From Chitinophagaceae bacterium (GTDB lineage: Bacteria > Bacteroidota > Bacteroidia > Chitinophagales > Chitinophagaceae), in NCBI GenBank assembly GCA_016703625.1, contig JADJBP010000008.1:172919-236918 (forward strand): a stretch of DNA of 64,000 nt, read 5' to 3'. The position numbers and the translations under genes were made by a program. The first letter of the stretch is position 1, and each line of letters starts with the position of its first letter. The notes under the pieces are model-generated. The model did no database searches. It had not been told where the DNA came from and worked only from the letters and a program-made list of their open reading frames with translations. Shown piece by piece: positions 27,453 through 36,915 of the stretch.

Positions 27453-29045
27453 ATGCGCCATTTATTATTGCTGATCCTTACGATCACTGCATTTGCTGCT
27501 CAGTCTCAAAACTTAAGATCAGGCGGAAAGCTTAAACCCGAACAAGCCATCATGGACATCCGGCACTATACCATTGCACTGGATGTTGACCCCGATCAAA
27601 AAACGATCAATGGTTACACCGAAATTGACCTTAACCTGTTGCAGCCTACCGGCAGTTTATTATTTGATCTCTGGCATGGCATGACCATCAAACAGGTATG
27701 GGTAAACGGTAAAAAAAATCCGTTTGTACATTCCGGTGATGACCTGGTAAAGATCGGCATGCCACAGCAGTTACCGGCAGGTAAAGTGAAAGTGAAGATA
27801 GCATACGGCGGAAAACCCGGCATTGCAGAACGTGCACCCTGGGTCGGCGGTTTTCAATGGGAGAAAGATGCCAAGGGCAATCCCTGGATCGCCATCACCT
27901 GCCAGGGCGAAGGCGCTAAGATTTATTTTCCCTGTAAGGACCACCCCAGTGATGAACCCAACGAAGGCGCCGACATGATCATTACCGTTCCCAAAGGTTT
28001 GGTGGTGGCCGGGCCGGGACTGCTGCAAAAAACGAGCACCAAAAAAAACAAATCAACCTGGCACTGGAAAACCAATTACACCATCAGCAACTATTGCATA
28101 CTTTTTAATGTGGGCAATTACAAAGTGGTAAAGCGCATGTACACCACCATTGACGGCAATAAAGTGCCCATGGAATATTATGTGCTGGAAGAGAACCTGG
28201 CCATGGGTGAAAAGATACTCGACCTGTTTGAACAGTCGAGCCGCATACTGGAGAAATATTTTGGGGAATACCCCTGGGTAAAAGAGCGTATAGCCGCTTC
28301 CGAAACACCACACCTGGGTATGGAACACCAGACCAATATTGCCTATGGCAATAAATATAAATTCCAGCAGCTGGCAGGAAAGGATTTTGACTGGCTGCTG
28401 CACCACGAATACGGGCATGAGTGGTGGGCCAATAAAGTGACCAACCGCGACTGGGCGCATATGTGGATACAGGAAGGCATCTGTGTTTTCGGAGATGCCA
28501 TGGCAACCCGTGAACTGGCCGGGGAAGCAGCTTACCTAAAAAGAATGCAGCAAACGGCCAGGAACATTCAAAACAAACTGCCGGTTGTACGGGGCGAGGA
28601 AGTGGATTCGGACAGCGCTTATTATGGCGACATTTACGGCAAAGGCGCTTTTTTCATGCATACATTACGGTATGTGATGGGTGATGCCGTTTTCTTTCCT
28701 GCTTTAAAAAAATTAGCCACCGATCCTAAATACACGTACGACAACACCGTTGTAACCGCAGATGTGGAACAGCTTTTCAGCGGCGCTTATGGAAAAAGCC
28801 TGCAACCATTGTTTCATCTCTTTTTATACACAACAGAAAAACTGGAAATACATATCAGGCAAACAGATGAGGATAAATACCTAGTCAGGATACTCAACCT
28901 GGATATGCCATTGCCGGTAAACATAGTAACCGATGCCGGTATGCAGCGCCTGGTTGTTGATAAAAAAGGAATAACGGTAACGAGTAAAACAGCATTACAG
29001 GTTGACCCCGATGTTTTTTATTTTAAAAAACTGGTAATGGAATAG
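27453..29045 (+). CDS. M1 family zinc metallopeptidase
   Basis: 530 residues from ATG 27453, which begins a signal peptide (MRHLLLLILTITAFAAQSQ); the frame is open upstream but the extra 58 residues look non-coding. The zinc site HHEYGHEWW (HExxH) is followed 18 residues later by Glu in MWIQEG. The exopeptidase motif G-x-M-E-N is represented by LGMEHQT, a variant seen in some M1 aminopeptidases. VGGFQWEKDAKGNPWIAITCQGEGAKIYFPCKDHP is the N-terminal beta-saddle. It cuts N-terminal residues from peptides in the periplasm. Intact, single gene. Confidence 0.9.
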   Translation: MRHLLLLILTITAFAAQSQNLRSGGKLKPEQAIMDIRHYTIALDVDPDQKTINGYTEIDLNLLQPTGSLLFDLWHGMTIKQVWVNGKKNPFVHSGDDLVKIGMPQQLPAGKVKVKIAYGGKPGIAERAPWVGGFQWEKDAKGNPWIAITCQGEGAKIYFPCKDHPSDEPNEGADMIITVPKGLVVAGPGLLQKTSTKKNKSTWHWKTNYTISNYCILFNVGNYKVVKRMYTTIDGNKVPMEYYVLEENLAMGEKILDLFEQSSRILEKYFGEYPWVKERIAASETPHLGMEHQTNIAYGNKYKFQQLAGKDFDWLLHHEYGHEWWANKVTNRDWAHMWIQEGICVFGDAMATRELAGEAAYLKRMQQTARNIQNKLPVVRGEEVDSDSAYYGDIYGKGAFFMHTLRYVMGDAVFFPALKKLATDPKYTYDNTVVTADVEQLFSGAYGKSLQPLFHLFLYTTEKLEIHIRQTDEDKYLVRILNLDMPLPVNIVTDAGMQRLVVDKKGITVTSKTALQVDPDVFYFKKLVME

Positions 29046-29109
29046 CTGATCATAAATTCTGTAAACAGGTCTTACAACCAATTAGTATACCAACACAGGT
29101 GCAGTGCTC

Positions 29110-29324
29110 AACCCTGAAGTGGTGTAATTCTTATAGATTCTTAATTTCTGTTCACAAAACCCTGAAGGGGTGTAATCATTCTAGTTCAGTTATAATTTGT
29201 GTTCGCAAAACCCCGAAGGGGTGAAATAATTTATGATTCATAAGGCAATTAAATATGTCACCCCTTCGGGGTTTAAGCCCCCTGTAAGATTTCTACATTA
29301 ATCATATCACCCCGTTGGGGTTAT
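29110..29324. repeat. Regularly spaced AACCCCGAAGGGGTG repeats
   Basis: Five copies of a ~19 bp palindromic unit at about 29110, 29158, 29209 (plus orientation) and 29259, 29309 (reverse orientation: CACCCCTTCGGGGTTT, CACCCCGTTGGGGTTA). Spacing is 48-51 bp. The spacers are A/T-rich and differ from each other. Confidence 0.85.
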
Positions 29325-29341
29325 TCAGGAAATGAGGTTAA

Positions 29342-29473
29342 AACCTGGAACTGAACGATACCGTAATGATAGCAACCGGGTTTTGTTTTTATAACCGGTA
29401 TGTTGATGGGCCCGTTACCATTGCCCCGGCCGAACCGGCATATTATCACAGTATGGCGCTGCGGTTGAAGTAA
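29342..29473 (+). pseudogene. Remnant of a gene's 3' end
   Basis: A 43-codon open stretch ending in TAA reads NLELNDTVMIATGFCFYNRY then VDGPVTIAPAEPAYYHSMAL and RLK. It has normal coding composition and a plausible beta-rich C-terminus but no start, and is cut directly by the upstream repeat array. The parent family is not recognised. Confidence 0.4.
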
Positions 29474-29557
29474 AAAGGATAATGCTGCCCACTACAGGGA
29501 TATGACCATCTTAAAAAATAACATGGATACTATCTCAAAAACCGGCATCGGCACATC

Positions 29558-30691
29558 TTACAGTGCTTTTCCTTTCGACAGGGTTTCAGCAGCCTGTTGC
29601 AATATTTTTTTCAGTTCCGGGCTTGGTGCCTGTTCCACCGCTTTATTGGCATATTCCAGCGCTTTTTTCAGGTCTCCCTTTGCTGAGTAACCCCGCATCA
29701 GGCCTGCATTTGTTGGCCAGGCACCATTGGATCTTTTATGATTCAATTCAAAAACCTCCATGGCCTCATTGACCTTATTTTCGGTTAACAGCCTCCGGCC
29801 ATAATTATGCAATTCATTAACGGATGCATTTTCCATGGCAGCTTTCATGATCGCTGCTGCTTCCGCTTTCCTGTCCAGTTTGTTAAGTAACCCGGCTTTT
29901 ACAGAAAGTACACTGAAGGTTTTTACCCCTCCCAGATTGGGGTCTACGGCCGAGTTGATCCAGGCCAGGGCTTCTTCGGTATTCACCTGGTTACGCAGGC
30001 ACCAGGCTGCAGCCGATTCAAGGCTTGGCGGGTCGAACCCGGCTGCGCCACTCATTTGTGTACGGATATAGGCAAGCGTGGTATTCACCAGGTCTACTCC
30101 AACGGTAAAGGGTATGCGCCATTTCTCCCACTCCAGGGCCAGGTCCACCGATCGTTCAGTTTGATTTGAAAAGGTATATTCCAGCCGCTCTTTAAGCGCT
30201 GCCGCATTTTTCTGCTGGTAGGCGGTCACGCGCAACACATCCATATCACTTTTATAAAAATAACTTCCCCAGCCTGCATGATTTTTATTGAAGATGAGGG
30301 TGCAGGAATCGGGGTAGACTGCAATAAAAAAACCATACTTCCCCGCCGGCAGCGGCTTTCCGTTGATGGTTACATCCGTTGAAAAAGAGATCGTGGTACT
30401 TTCATCTGCACCTGCCCGCCAGGGTGATGGTAATGAGGAACCAAAACCCAGCACCGTAAAACCGTAAGGCGCAATATCAGTACCCCAGATCTTTCCTTCA
30501 CGGCCCTTTACACCGGGAGCATTCCAGGTAACGGCAATATCCGTGGCGCCCAGTTTCCGGGCAGTTTGACATTTGTAATTTACCTGGCTTTCGGGCAAAC
30601 GCAGCATTTGTGCCTGCAGTGTGCCCTGCATAAAAATGGATAACAATAGTAAAACAGGGATCGTTGTTTTGATGGCTTTATTCTTTTTCAT
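29558..30691 (-). CDS. DUF2911 protein with C-terminal TPR-like repeats
   Basis: 377 residues from ATG 30691, the start of the signal peptide MKKNKAIKTTIPVLLLLSIFMQGTLQAQ. Residues ~30-190 match DUF2911: TDIAVTWNAPGVKGREGKIWG, PYGFTVLGFGSSLPSPWRAGADESTTISFS, GKPLPAGKYGFFIA. The C-terminal ~170 residues are helical repeats (AEAAAIMKAAMENASVNELHNYGRRLL, LKKALEYANKAVEQAP), TPR-like. The function is unknown; DUF2911 proteins are exported and abundant in Bacteroidota. Intact. Confidence 0.85.
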   Translation of the reverse strand: MKKNKAIKTTIPVLLLLSIFMQGTLQAQMLRLPESQVNYKCQTARKLGATDIAVTWNAPGVKGREGKIWGTDIAPYGFTVLGFGSSLPSPWRAGADESTTISFSTDVTINGKPLPAGKYGFFIAVYPDSCTLIFNKNHAGWGSYFYKSDMDVLRVTAYQQKNAAALKERLEYTFSNQTERSVDLALEWEKWRIPFTVGVDLVNTTLAYIRTQMSGAAGFDPPSLESAAAWCLRNQVNTEEALAWINSAVDPNLGGVKTFSVLSVKAGLLNKLDRKAEAAAIMKAAMENASVNELHNYGRRLLTENKVNEAMEVFELNHKRSNGAWPTNAGLMRGYSAKGDLKKALEYANKAVEQAPSPELKKILQQAAETLSKGKAL

Positions 30692-30789
30692 AAAAAGGAA
30701 TTGATGTACACATATAAAATACATCATAAATGTAATCTGAAATCAGTGTACCTGTTTTCCGTTCATATAAAAAACTCAACCATTACAAC

Positions 30790-32258
30790 TTACTGAACGA
30801 TCCACTGGACCGCTTTTTCAATGACCCTGTCCTTTTTAAGCTGGATATCCTCCAGGGTATTTTTTACCGGTATATCCGGGCTGATGCCCGTAAAATCATT
30901 AATATCGCCATTGGCCCGCATGAACATTTTAATGGCTGTAGTGGCTACGATATGGGTTTCGGGCAGCATAAATGAAAATATCTCACCAAAATCATTGCCC
31001 GGCTCTGCCGTTGACTCTCCGATCAGCGTAGCAAGCTGGTAGTCCCTGATGGCATTGGTAAGCATATTGGCGCTGCTGAAAGTGGCGTTTCCAATGAGCA
31101 CGGCAACCTTCCCGTTGTAGCGCAGCTTATTGTTTGCCGGCTTCGTTAATTTTTTCACTTCGTATTCATACAAACTGCCGTTCTTCCATGTTTTTAAAAG
31201 GATCATCTGCTCCCGCCAGTTCGGCATAAGCTTTTGAATGTTTGCTGATACGCATTTTCATACCACTCACATTCCGGTAAGGCTTACGAAATATAACTGA
31301 TCAGGGAATCGCCCAGGCCGCTGTCGCCGCCGCCATTACGGCGAATATCAATGACCAGGCCTGCTGCATTTCGGTTTTGTATTTCGGTAAAAGCATTCCG
31401 AAGGAAAAGGGAAAAGGAATCCCTCAATGAACCATTCATGGTATTGAATTCAATATAAGCGATGTTATTATCCAGGAAACGCAAAGAGAATGGTTTAAAC
31501 ACCGGCATTTCGGCAACGATCACCCGGGTAATGCTGTCGGCCTGCTTTCTGGAATAGCCTTCTGCAGTAAACTGTATCGTATCGGTTTTAACAACGGCTT
31601 TTATATTAAAAGGGCTGGTGATACCATCCATGTACAGCAATTTGCGGAAACCATTTTTTACCATCAGTTTTTTCCAGGGCTCCAGTCCCCCGTAAAAAGC
31701 TGCATACTTTGTATAGAGTTGCTGAACGGGGTGACCATTTACTTCAATAATGCGGCTGAAGGCCGGCAGTTTGTTTATGCTGCTGAGGTCGCGTTGTACG
31801 GTTAAACCGCCATCTTCAATATCAAAAAGCAGGTACGGGAACCGGATACAATCATTGGCAAATAAACTGTCACTGGTGCGGTCGCTGGCAAATCCCAGGT
31901 GGCCTTCATTAAGTGCCCCGATCAGTGTGCTCAACGCAAAGCTTGCCTGGAAATGCGTAACACTGTCGGGCAATGAATTCACAAGGTCCTGCTGCAATTT
32001 CAGCATATCGCCCCGGCTGATGGCATGATAGGGATTTACATGGCTTTCTTCCATCACGGTTTGCCAGAATTGCATATCGGATGCAAGCTGTTGCCTCGAG
32101 ATCTTTGAACCTGCAAATGCAGCCGGTGCATCTTTATAATATAAAATATTTTTTTGTGCCTGTACCGGCATCATTAATACCAGGGACAGTATGGCCGGTA
32201 TCAGCCGGAACAAAATGGCTGAAAGGGATAGCCGTTTTAATGCAGGTCGTTTTTTCAT
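30790..32258 (-). CDS. S41 family peptidase, one frameshift
   Basis: Signal peptide (LFRLIPAILSLVLMMPVQAQ), then the N-terminal helical region (MQFWQTVMEESHVNPYHAI), a PDZ-like part (FSRIIEVNGHPVQQLY) and the S41 core: NAAGLVIDIRRNGGGD, KVAVLIGNATFSSANML (nucleophile Ser in TFSSAN) and GDINDFTGISPDIPV. The frame breaks near 31250 between SLISYIS and the WKNGSLYEYEVKKL part; about 20 residues are unclear. Rejoined length ~485. S41 (tail-specific) proteases cleave C-termini in the periplasm; this group is close to Bacteroidota C-terminal-processing-like enzymes, some of which have lost activity, but the Ser is present. Confidence 0.85.
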
Positions 32259-32408
32259 ATGCCAAAATTGCTGTGCTTAACTAAAATAAACAAGCGGATT
32301 GTAGGGAATTGAGGATTAAGGCGGATGAATGGTGGTAAACCTGAAATGACCGGTGGTATGTATTTCAAAATGTGTAATTTTGCTTTTTTACATTTAAAAC
32401 AACATTCA

Positions 32409-32635
32409 ATGAAAAATTATTAACTGCCGCTATAATTGCAACAGTATTTATGGCTGCCTGTAACGAAACCAAAACTACAGAAACAACAACCACTCCAACC
32501 GACACTACAGCAACCGAGATCAATGACGCAACTGAAGCACAAAAAAGGGCGCTGGAGATCGCTGACAGCACCAAAATGCTGGATAAAAAACTGGCAGACC
32601 CGAATTCGAACTACTCCCCGGACAGTTTAAAATAA
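32409..32635 (+). CDS. Small Thr-rich lipoprotein, one frameshift
   Basis: A 75-residue lipoprotein once an A is restored in the AAAAA run at 32411-32416. The corrected start then reads MKKLLTAAIIATVFMAACNE, with lipobox Cys18. The rest is Thr- and Asp-rich (TETTTTPTDTTATEIND) and ends with a short helix and SPDSLK. The frame from 32450 is intact. No domain is recognised. A perfect 12 bp hairpin terminator follows at 32662. Confidence 0.7.
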
Positions 32636-32661
32636 TTTCAACATAACGATACAATCTTTTC

Positions 32662-32689
32662 AAATGGTTCATGCAGGCATGAACCATTT
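32662..32689. terminator. Rho-independent terminator
   Basis: Perfect 12 bp stem AAATGGTTCATG (32662-32673) / CATGAACCATTT (32678-32689), 4-base loop, then TTATTTA. It ends the small lipoprotein gene and may also stop the opposite membrane-protein gene. Confidence 0.9.
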
Positions 32690-32728
32690 TATTTAGGGTT
32701 GATTGCCTGTGCCAATAACAGATCGGGT

Positions 32729-33067
32729 TTACTTTAACACCTGGTAAATATGAATAATGATAATGATGACCAGGATAGTTGTATAGACCGGTTTATTGTA
32801 TTTAGCCAGCCAGTGTGGCAGGTAAATATCAAAATTTGCTTTGTTTGAATTGGAGTATTTGCGGGCGATCACCGTTAACGGGCAAAAGAATTTAAAAACG
32901 AGTAAGGTAAGCCCCTCCAGTACAAATAAGCCATAACCGATCCAAAGCCATTTGTCAATTTTATTAACAAGCACGGCATACAGCATGTAAAAGATCACCA
33001 CATTAAAAAATAACCATACCAGCGTATGGATGATCTTAATGGCGATCAATTTTGACCGGGGATTCAT
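32729..33067 (-). CDS. Hypothetical membrane protein
   Basis: 112 residues with three hydrophobic segments (about 12-35, 42-60 and 92-110). LFFNVVIFYMLYAVLVNKIDKWLWIGYGLFVLEGLTLLVFKFFCPLT suggests a DUF2784-like fold, not proven. No signal peptide, intact, stands alone between two hairpins. Confidence 0.6.
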   Translation of the reverse strand: MNPRSKLIAIKIIHTLVWLFFNVVIFYMLYAVLVNKIDKWLWIGYGLFVLEGLTLLVFKFFCPLTVIARKYSNSNKANFDIYLPHWLAKYNKPVYTTILVIIIIIHIYQVLK

Positions 33068-33144
33068 GTAAAACAGGTTGAAATTATCCGAATTTACAAA
33101 TTGTTTTTTTCAAAACAATAACAGGTAATACCTATACCTGCAAA

Positions 33145-33173
33145 GGAAAGCAAGCTTTTAAAGCTTGCCTTCC
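33145..33173. terminator. Hairpin near the serine hydrolase stop
   Basis: GGAAAGCAAGCTTT pairs with AAGCTTGCCTTCC, a long A/T-containing stem with a short loop, 40 bp beyond the serine hydrolase stop at 33212. It is a likely terminator for that gene. Confidence 0.7.
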
Positions 33174-33211
33174 CTAAAAACAGGATTTACCTGTGAGACT
33201 TTACATGGAAG

Positions 33212-34858
33212 TTATTTTATTTTTTTTCCTTCCAGGTCCTGCCCGCCCTGGTGCAGCGTAAGACTGATCACTTTACCACCGGCGTCTTTATTAAAATCGA
33301 TACTCGCTTTTACCACTTTTAAAAAGAACGTGCCGGGTTTTTCGGCAAAAATTTCAAATTTAGGCTGCCCGGTAGCCTGCGCAAAGATCTGGTTGCCGGC
33401 AGTTGTTACTTCTATTATAAAACCGGGTTGCAGTTCATAGCTGCCCACGTATTGCTGTAAAGTTGCGGCATCTACCTCAACCGGTTTTTTTTCAGGGGCC
33501 GGTTTCTTATCCGTTTCCACACCTTTGGAATGCTGTATACGCATTTTCATCAGCACTGTTTTTTTACCGTTCTCCTCCGAAAATTCATATTGCGTGGTTA
33601 CACCTTCAAAATTAAATGATGCTGGCCCGGTTGGCAAAAGTTTAAGCTTGGTACTCCCCTCCCGCTGGCTGTACAGGCTCCCGTTTTCAAAGGTTACAAA
33701 ACGCAGCACGCCCTGTTCAAATTCATAAGTGCCTGTCCATTTTTTCAATGCCGCTTCCGGTAATGCTACAGTTGCCTTTTCCGCGTAAGGCTTACCGATA
33801 GCAAGCGCTGCCATTTTAACTGCCAGTCCGTCTGGTGAAATGCCGGTCTGGTTGGTCAACACGATCACATACACATTTTCACCGGGTATATAAATGCCCA
33901 TGGTGGTATAGCCAAAAATACCGCCGCCATGTTCAATGCATGGAGTACCATTGATCTCGTTGGGCTGCCAGCCATAACCGTAATAGGAAAGTTTTCCATT
34001 GCTGAGCGGATGATTGGTAAATGCCTTCTGCCTGCTTTCTTTACTGATCAGCGTATTGTTATGTATAGCTTCATTCCAAAGCAGCATATCATCTACCGTT
34101 GACATTAAAGAACCGGCAGCATACGGAAGCGACATGCTCAGGTAATCGGCATTGTTATATCCTTTTTCTGCCGGCTGGTAACCGGATGCCCTGAGAGGTA
34201 TTAAAGCCTTTTTACTTCCGTAAAAGGAATGTCTCATACCCAGCTTTTTGAAAATATGCTGATCAATGAATTCGGCATAGGTTTTACCGGATACTTTTTC
34301 TATGATATATCCCAATAAGATATACCCGGAATTGTTATAGTGCCAGTCTGTTCCCGGATCAAAATCCATCGGTTCATTTTTAAAAACATCGATCAGTTCT
34401 GCAGGGGTCATGTCGGTACGTGCATGCTTCATGAAACTTTCCATATCGGTATAACTTTTAATGCCCGAAGTATGGTTCAACAGGTGATGAATATTGATCG
34501 CCTTTGCTTTCGTGGGATAACCGGGTATGTATTTGGTTATGTCATCATCCAGTGCCAGTTTACCCTGTTCCATAAGCATCAGGATAGCAACTGCTGTAAA
34601 TTGTTTGGTAATGGAACCCAGTTCAAAAACATTTTCGGGTTTCATGTTCACATCCAGTTCCAGGTTGGCTTTGCCAATTGCTTTCCGGTAGATAACCTTC
34701 CCGTTTTTGGCGATCAAAGCTGCGGCACCGGGACCATCGGCCTTGTATTGGTCAGACAGCATCTTGTCCAGCCTGGTTTCCAGCGTTTGTGCTGCTGCTG
34801 AAAAAGTGCAGCAACAGGTAATAATACATGATATCGCCAGTTTTTGTAAAGTTTGCAT
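33212..34858 (-). CDS. Exported class C beta-lactamase-like serine hydrolase
   Basis: 548 residues from ATG 34858, a signal peptide (MQTLQKLAISCIITCCCTFS). The catalytic motifs are SxxK in ELGSITKQFT, YxN in WHYNNSGYILLGY and a third block HGGGIFGYTT, standing in for KTG. The catalytic domain spans residues ~30-370. The C-terminal ~170 residues form DUF3471-like lipocalin-type sheets (WTGTYEFEQGVLRFVTFENGSLY; YVGSYELQPGFIIEVTT). Members hydrolyse peptidoglycan peptides, esters or D-amino acid amides; a true beta-lactamase is unlikely. Intact. Confidence 0.9.
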   Translation of the reverse strand: MQTLQKLAISCIITCCCTFSAAAQTLETRLDKMLSDQYKADGPGAAALIAKNGKVIYRKAIGKANLELDVNMKPENVFELGSITKQFTAVAILMLMEQGKLALDDDITKYIPGYPTKAKAINIHHLLNHTSGIKSYTDMESFMKHARTDMTPAELIDVFKNEPMDFDPGTDWHYNNSGYILLGYIIEKVSGKTYAEFIDQHIFKKLGMRHSFYGSKKALIPLRASGYQPAEKGYNNADYLSMSLPYAAGSLMSTVDDMLLWNEAIHNNTLISKESRQKAFTNHPLSNGKLSYYGYGWQPNEINGTPCIEHGGGIFGYTTMGIYIPGENVYVIVLTNQTGISPDGLAVKMAALAIGKPYAEKATVALPEAALKKWTGTYEFEQGVLRFVTFENGSLYSQREGSTKLKLLPTGPASFNFEGVTTQYEFSEENGKKTVLMKMRIQHSKGVETDKKPAPEKKPVEVDAATLQQYVGSYELQPGFIIEVTTAGNQIFAQATGQPKFEIFAEKPGTFFLKVVKASIDFNKDAGGKVISLTLHQGGQDLEGKKIK

Positions 34859-34986
34859 GTATGCCGTTTTTATGTTTTTGTATTTAATCATTAACAATGA
34901 AAAACAATATACAGAAATAAAATTATAAATAATTTAAACAGCGACGCTTTTGCAATCGTGTTACTGCATGGGTAAGTTCCATAAAA

Positions 34987-35029
34987 AAACAGGCAGGCAA
35001 AAGAATATTAAATTCTTGCCCACCTGTTT
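34987..35029. terminator. Rho-independent terminator for the T9SS cargo gene
   Basis: AAACAGGCAGGCAAAAGAAT pairs imperfectly with ATTCTTGCCCACCTGTTT just after the stop of the minus-strand T9SS-domain gene. Confidence 0.75.
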
Positions 35030-35065
35030 CCTGATCTACCGCATCAGTTTAATAATATACCGGGA

Positions 35066-36508
35066 TCAATAGATCACCAGTTTCCTGGTCAATACAATAC
35101 CATTGTCCTTAATAAAAACACGGACCACGTAATTTCCAGGATTTAAATTATTGAGCTGAATTTGCTGATCCGCAACAACAGCCCATCTTTTGATCTCCCG
35201 GCCACTCATATCATAGAGCAGGATATTTGCAGACCCCGTACCGGCAGGTAAAACCAGGTTGGTCATCCCTTTGCCGGGGTTTGGATAAAGCATCAGGTCA
35301 AAATTCCCGGTATTGTTCCTTACAAATCTCACTTCACTGTAAATGCTTATTCCATCCAGGTTTATTTGTTTGATCCGGTAAAATACCTGGTCAGAAATGA
35401 TAAGGTCCTGGTCGGCATAACTGTAATTCAAAAGCACATTACTATTGCCATCTGGCGCCTTTGAAGGAACAAAAGCGATGGTTATAAATTCTGCTCCGGG
35501 CAATTTCCGCTGCACTTCAAAACCCCTGTTGTTCTGTTCAGTGGCGGTTTGCCAGTTCACCAGTATAAAATTCTGCTGCTGTTTTACAATAAATGAACTG
35601 AAGATAACCGGCAGGGTTCCACAGCCGTTTTCAATCAATGCTGTTGTGGTATTGGGTCTTGCAGGAAGGGTAAACTTCAATGATCAGCGGCAGGCCTGTT
35701 GTAGGATCCCTTTCACTATACGGCAGGTAACCGGTAATCGGGCCGATGTAGTAAGCATTGGCAGGAAGGGGTTATCGGTCCACCTTCAAAAACTACCGTA
35801 TCGGTTGGGTTCAAAATACCAATGGGTGGATAATCGATATGCACATCATAATATACGTTATCAATGGCGGGCCCGCTGTTTTGGATGATCACCTGGAACT
35901 TCCGGGGAACAACACAGTTTATTAATCCGATTGGTTTCACTTCATTGATGACCAGGTTTGCCCCCTGGGTTGCGCAGTGTACGATATCTCCATGCGCTGC
36001 CTGGCTTGCCCATGCATCAAATTTGATCGTTTGTACACCGGAGCAGGATGGCAGTATCAACCTGACATTCTGAACGGTCATTCTTTCAATGGCACTGGTC
36101 AGGTGTACTTTTGTAACGGATAAGCCTGTTAACTGCGGTAAGATATAAGATGGGTCGGGATTATATACCAATCCGATCTCAGGAAGAGCTGAACCGTTTT
36201 TCGATCACAATAGTGGCCAATGCATTCACCAGGTCAGCCGCAACCGGGTAATCCTGGTTACCGGCATACATACCTGGCCAGTTTTCGGCAGGGGTATGAT
36301 AACCGGATTGGTTCCACATATGCAGGTAAGCAAATTTATTACCCGTGTTTACATCCTGTGTCCAGGAAAGATCAAAGACAATCTCACAGGTTGTGGTATT
36401 GACCTGTTTCAGGTTTACCTTCAGGTCAGAAATGGTACATTGGGCAACGGACTGGTTATAAATACCCGTGGTTATAAACAGCGTTAAAAAAAGTAATAAC
36501 TTTTTCAT
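35066..36508 (-). CDS. Secreted protein with T9SS type A sorting domain, frameshifted
   Basis: Signal peptide MKKLLLFLTLFITTGIYNQSVAQC, then ~380 residues of beta-rich body (CEIVFDLSWTQDVNTGNKFAYLHMWNQ; VNWQTATEQNNRGFEVQRKL, a fibronectin-like unit) and a C-terminal sorting domain: FDLMLYPNPGKGMTNLVLP, LLYDMSGREIKRW, NYVVRVFIKDNGIVLTRKLVIY. This domain directs export by the type IX secretion system and attachment to the surface. Frameshifts at ~36175 and ~35700. The function of the cargo is unknown; adhesion or degradation are typical roles. It shows that the organism has T9SS. Confidence 0.85.
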
Positions 36509-36915
36509 AACATAAGTTTTAGAGGTGTAAAATTCAGTTTGTCAAAAGGGGCTGTTCACCGGGTATCGGAATTAGAGATAAGCTTTTCAGCGGGTTGGAT
36601 CGTATGATATGTACAGTTTTCTAAAAGAAAAATCAGGGTATCATTTATACTGTAAGATTACGACGAATTGAAATTGAATCAAATGACTGCAGGCAGTGAA
36701 ATGAATGACAATGATCAATTATAAAAACAATGTATTTTTTAATACCGTTAACAGTTGCATGTTGTGCAACCTGCCAAAGGTTGCCGGGCATTTCCAGGTA
36801 AACAAAAAACCGGTGACTGAAAAAAAATCAGCAGAATTGTTTCGCAGCTATTAAGAATACTTTTATTATTTGAAGTACATACTGTATTTTAGACTTCCAT
36901 TTAAAAAATGTGATT

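Noticed and set aside
29110..29324. CRISPR array
   Set aside because: The repeat is short, palindromic, changes orientation mid-array and varies in sequence; no cas genes nearby.
33212..34858. Antibiotic-resistance beta-lactamase
   Set aside because: Shares SxxK and YxN motifs but has HGG instead of KTG and a long C-terminal domain; it fits the broad serine hydrolase family, and resistance is not supported.
36508..36915. Gene or RNA in the 400 bp gap before the amidohydrolases
   Set aside because: Only an A/T-rich sequence with a weak GTTGC/GCAAC hairpin; no coding signal.
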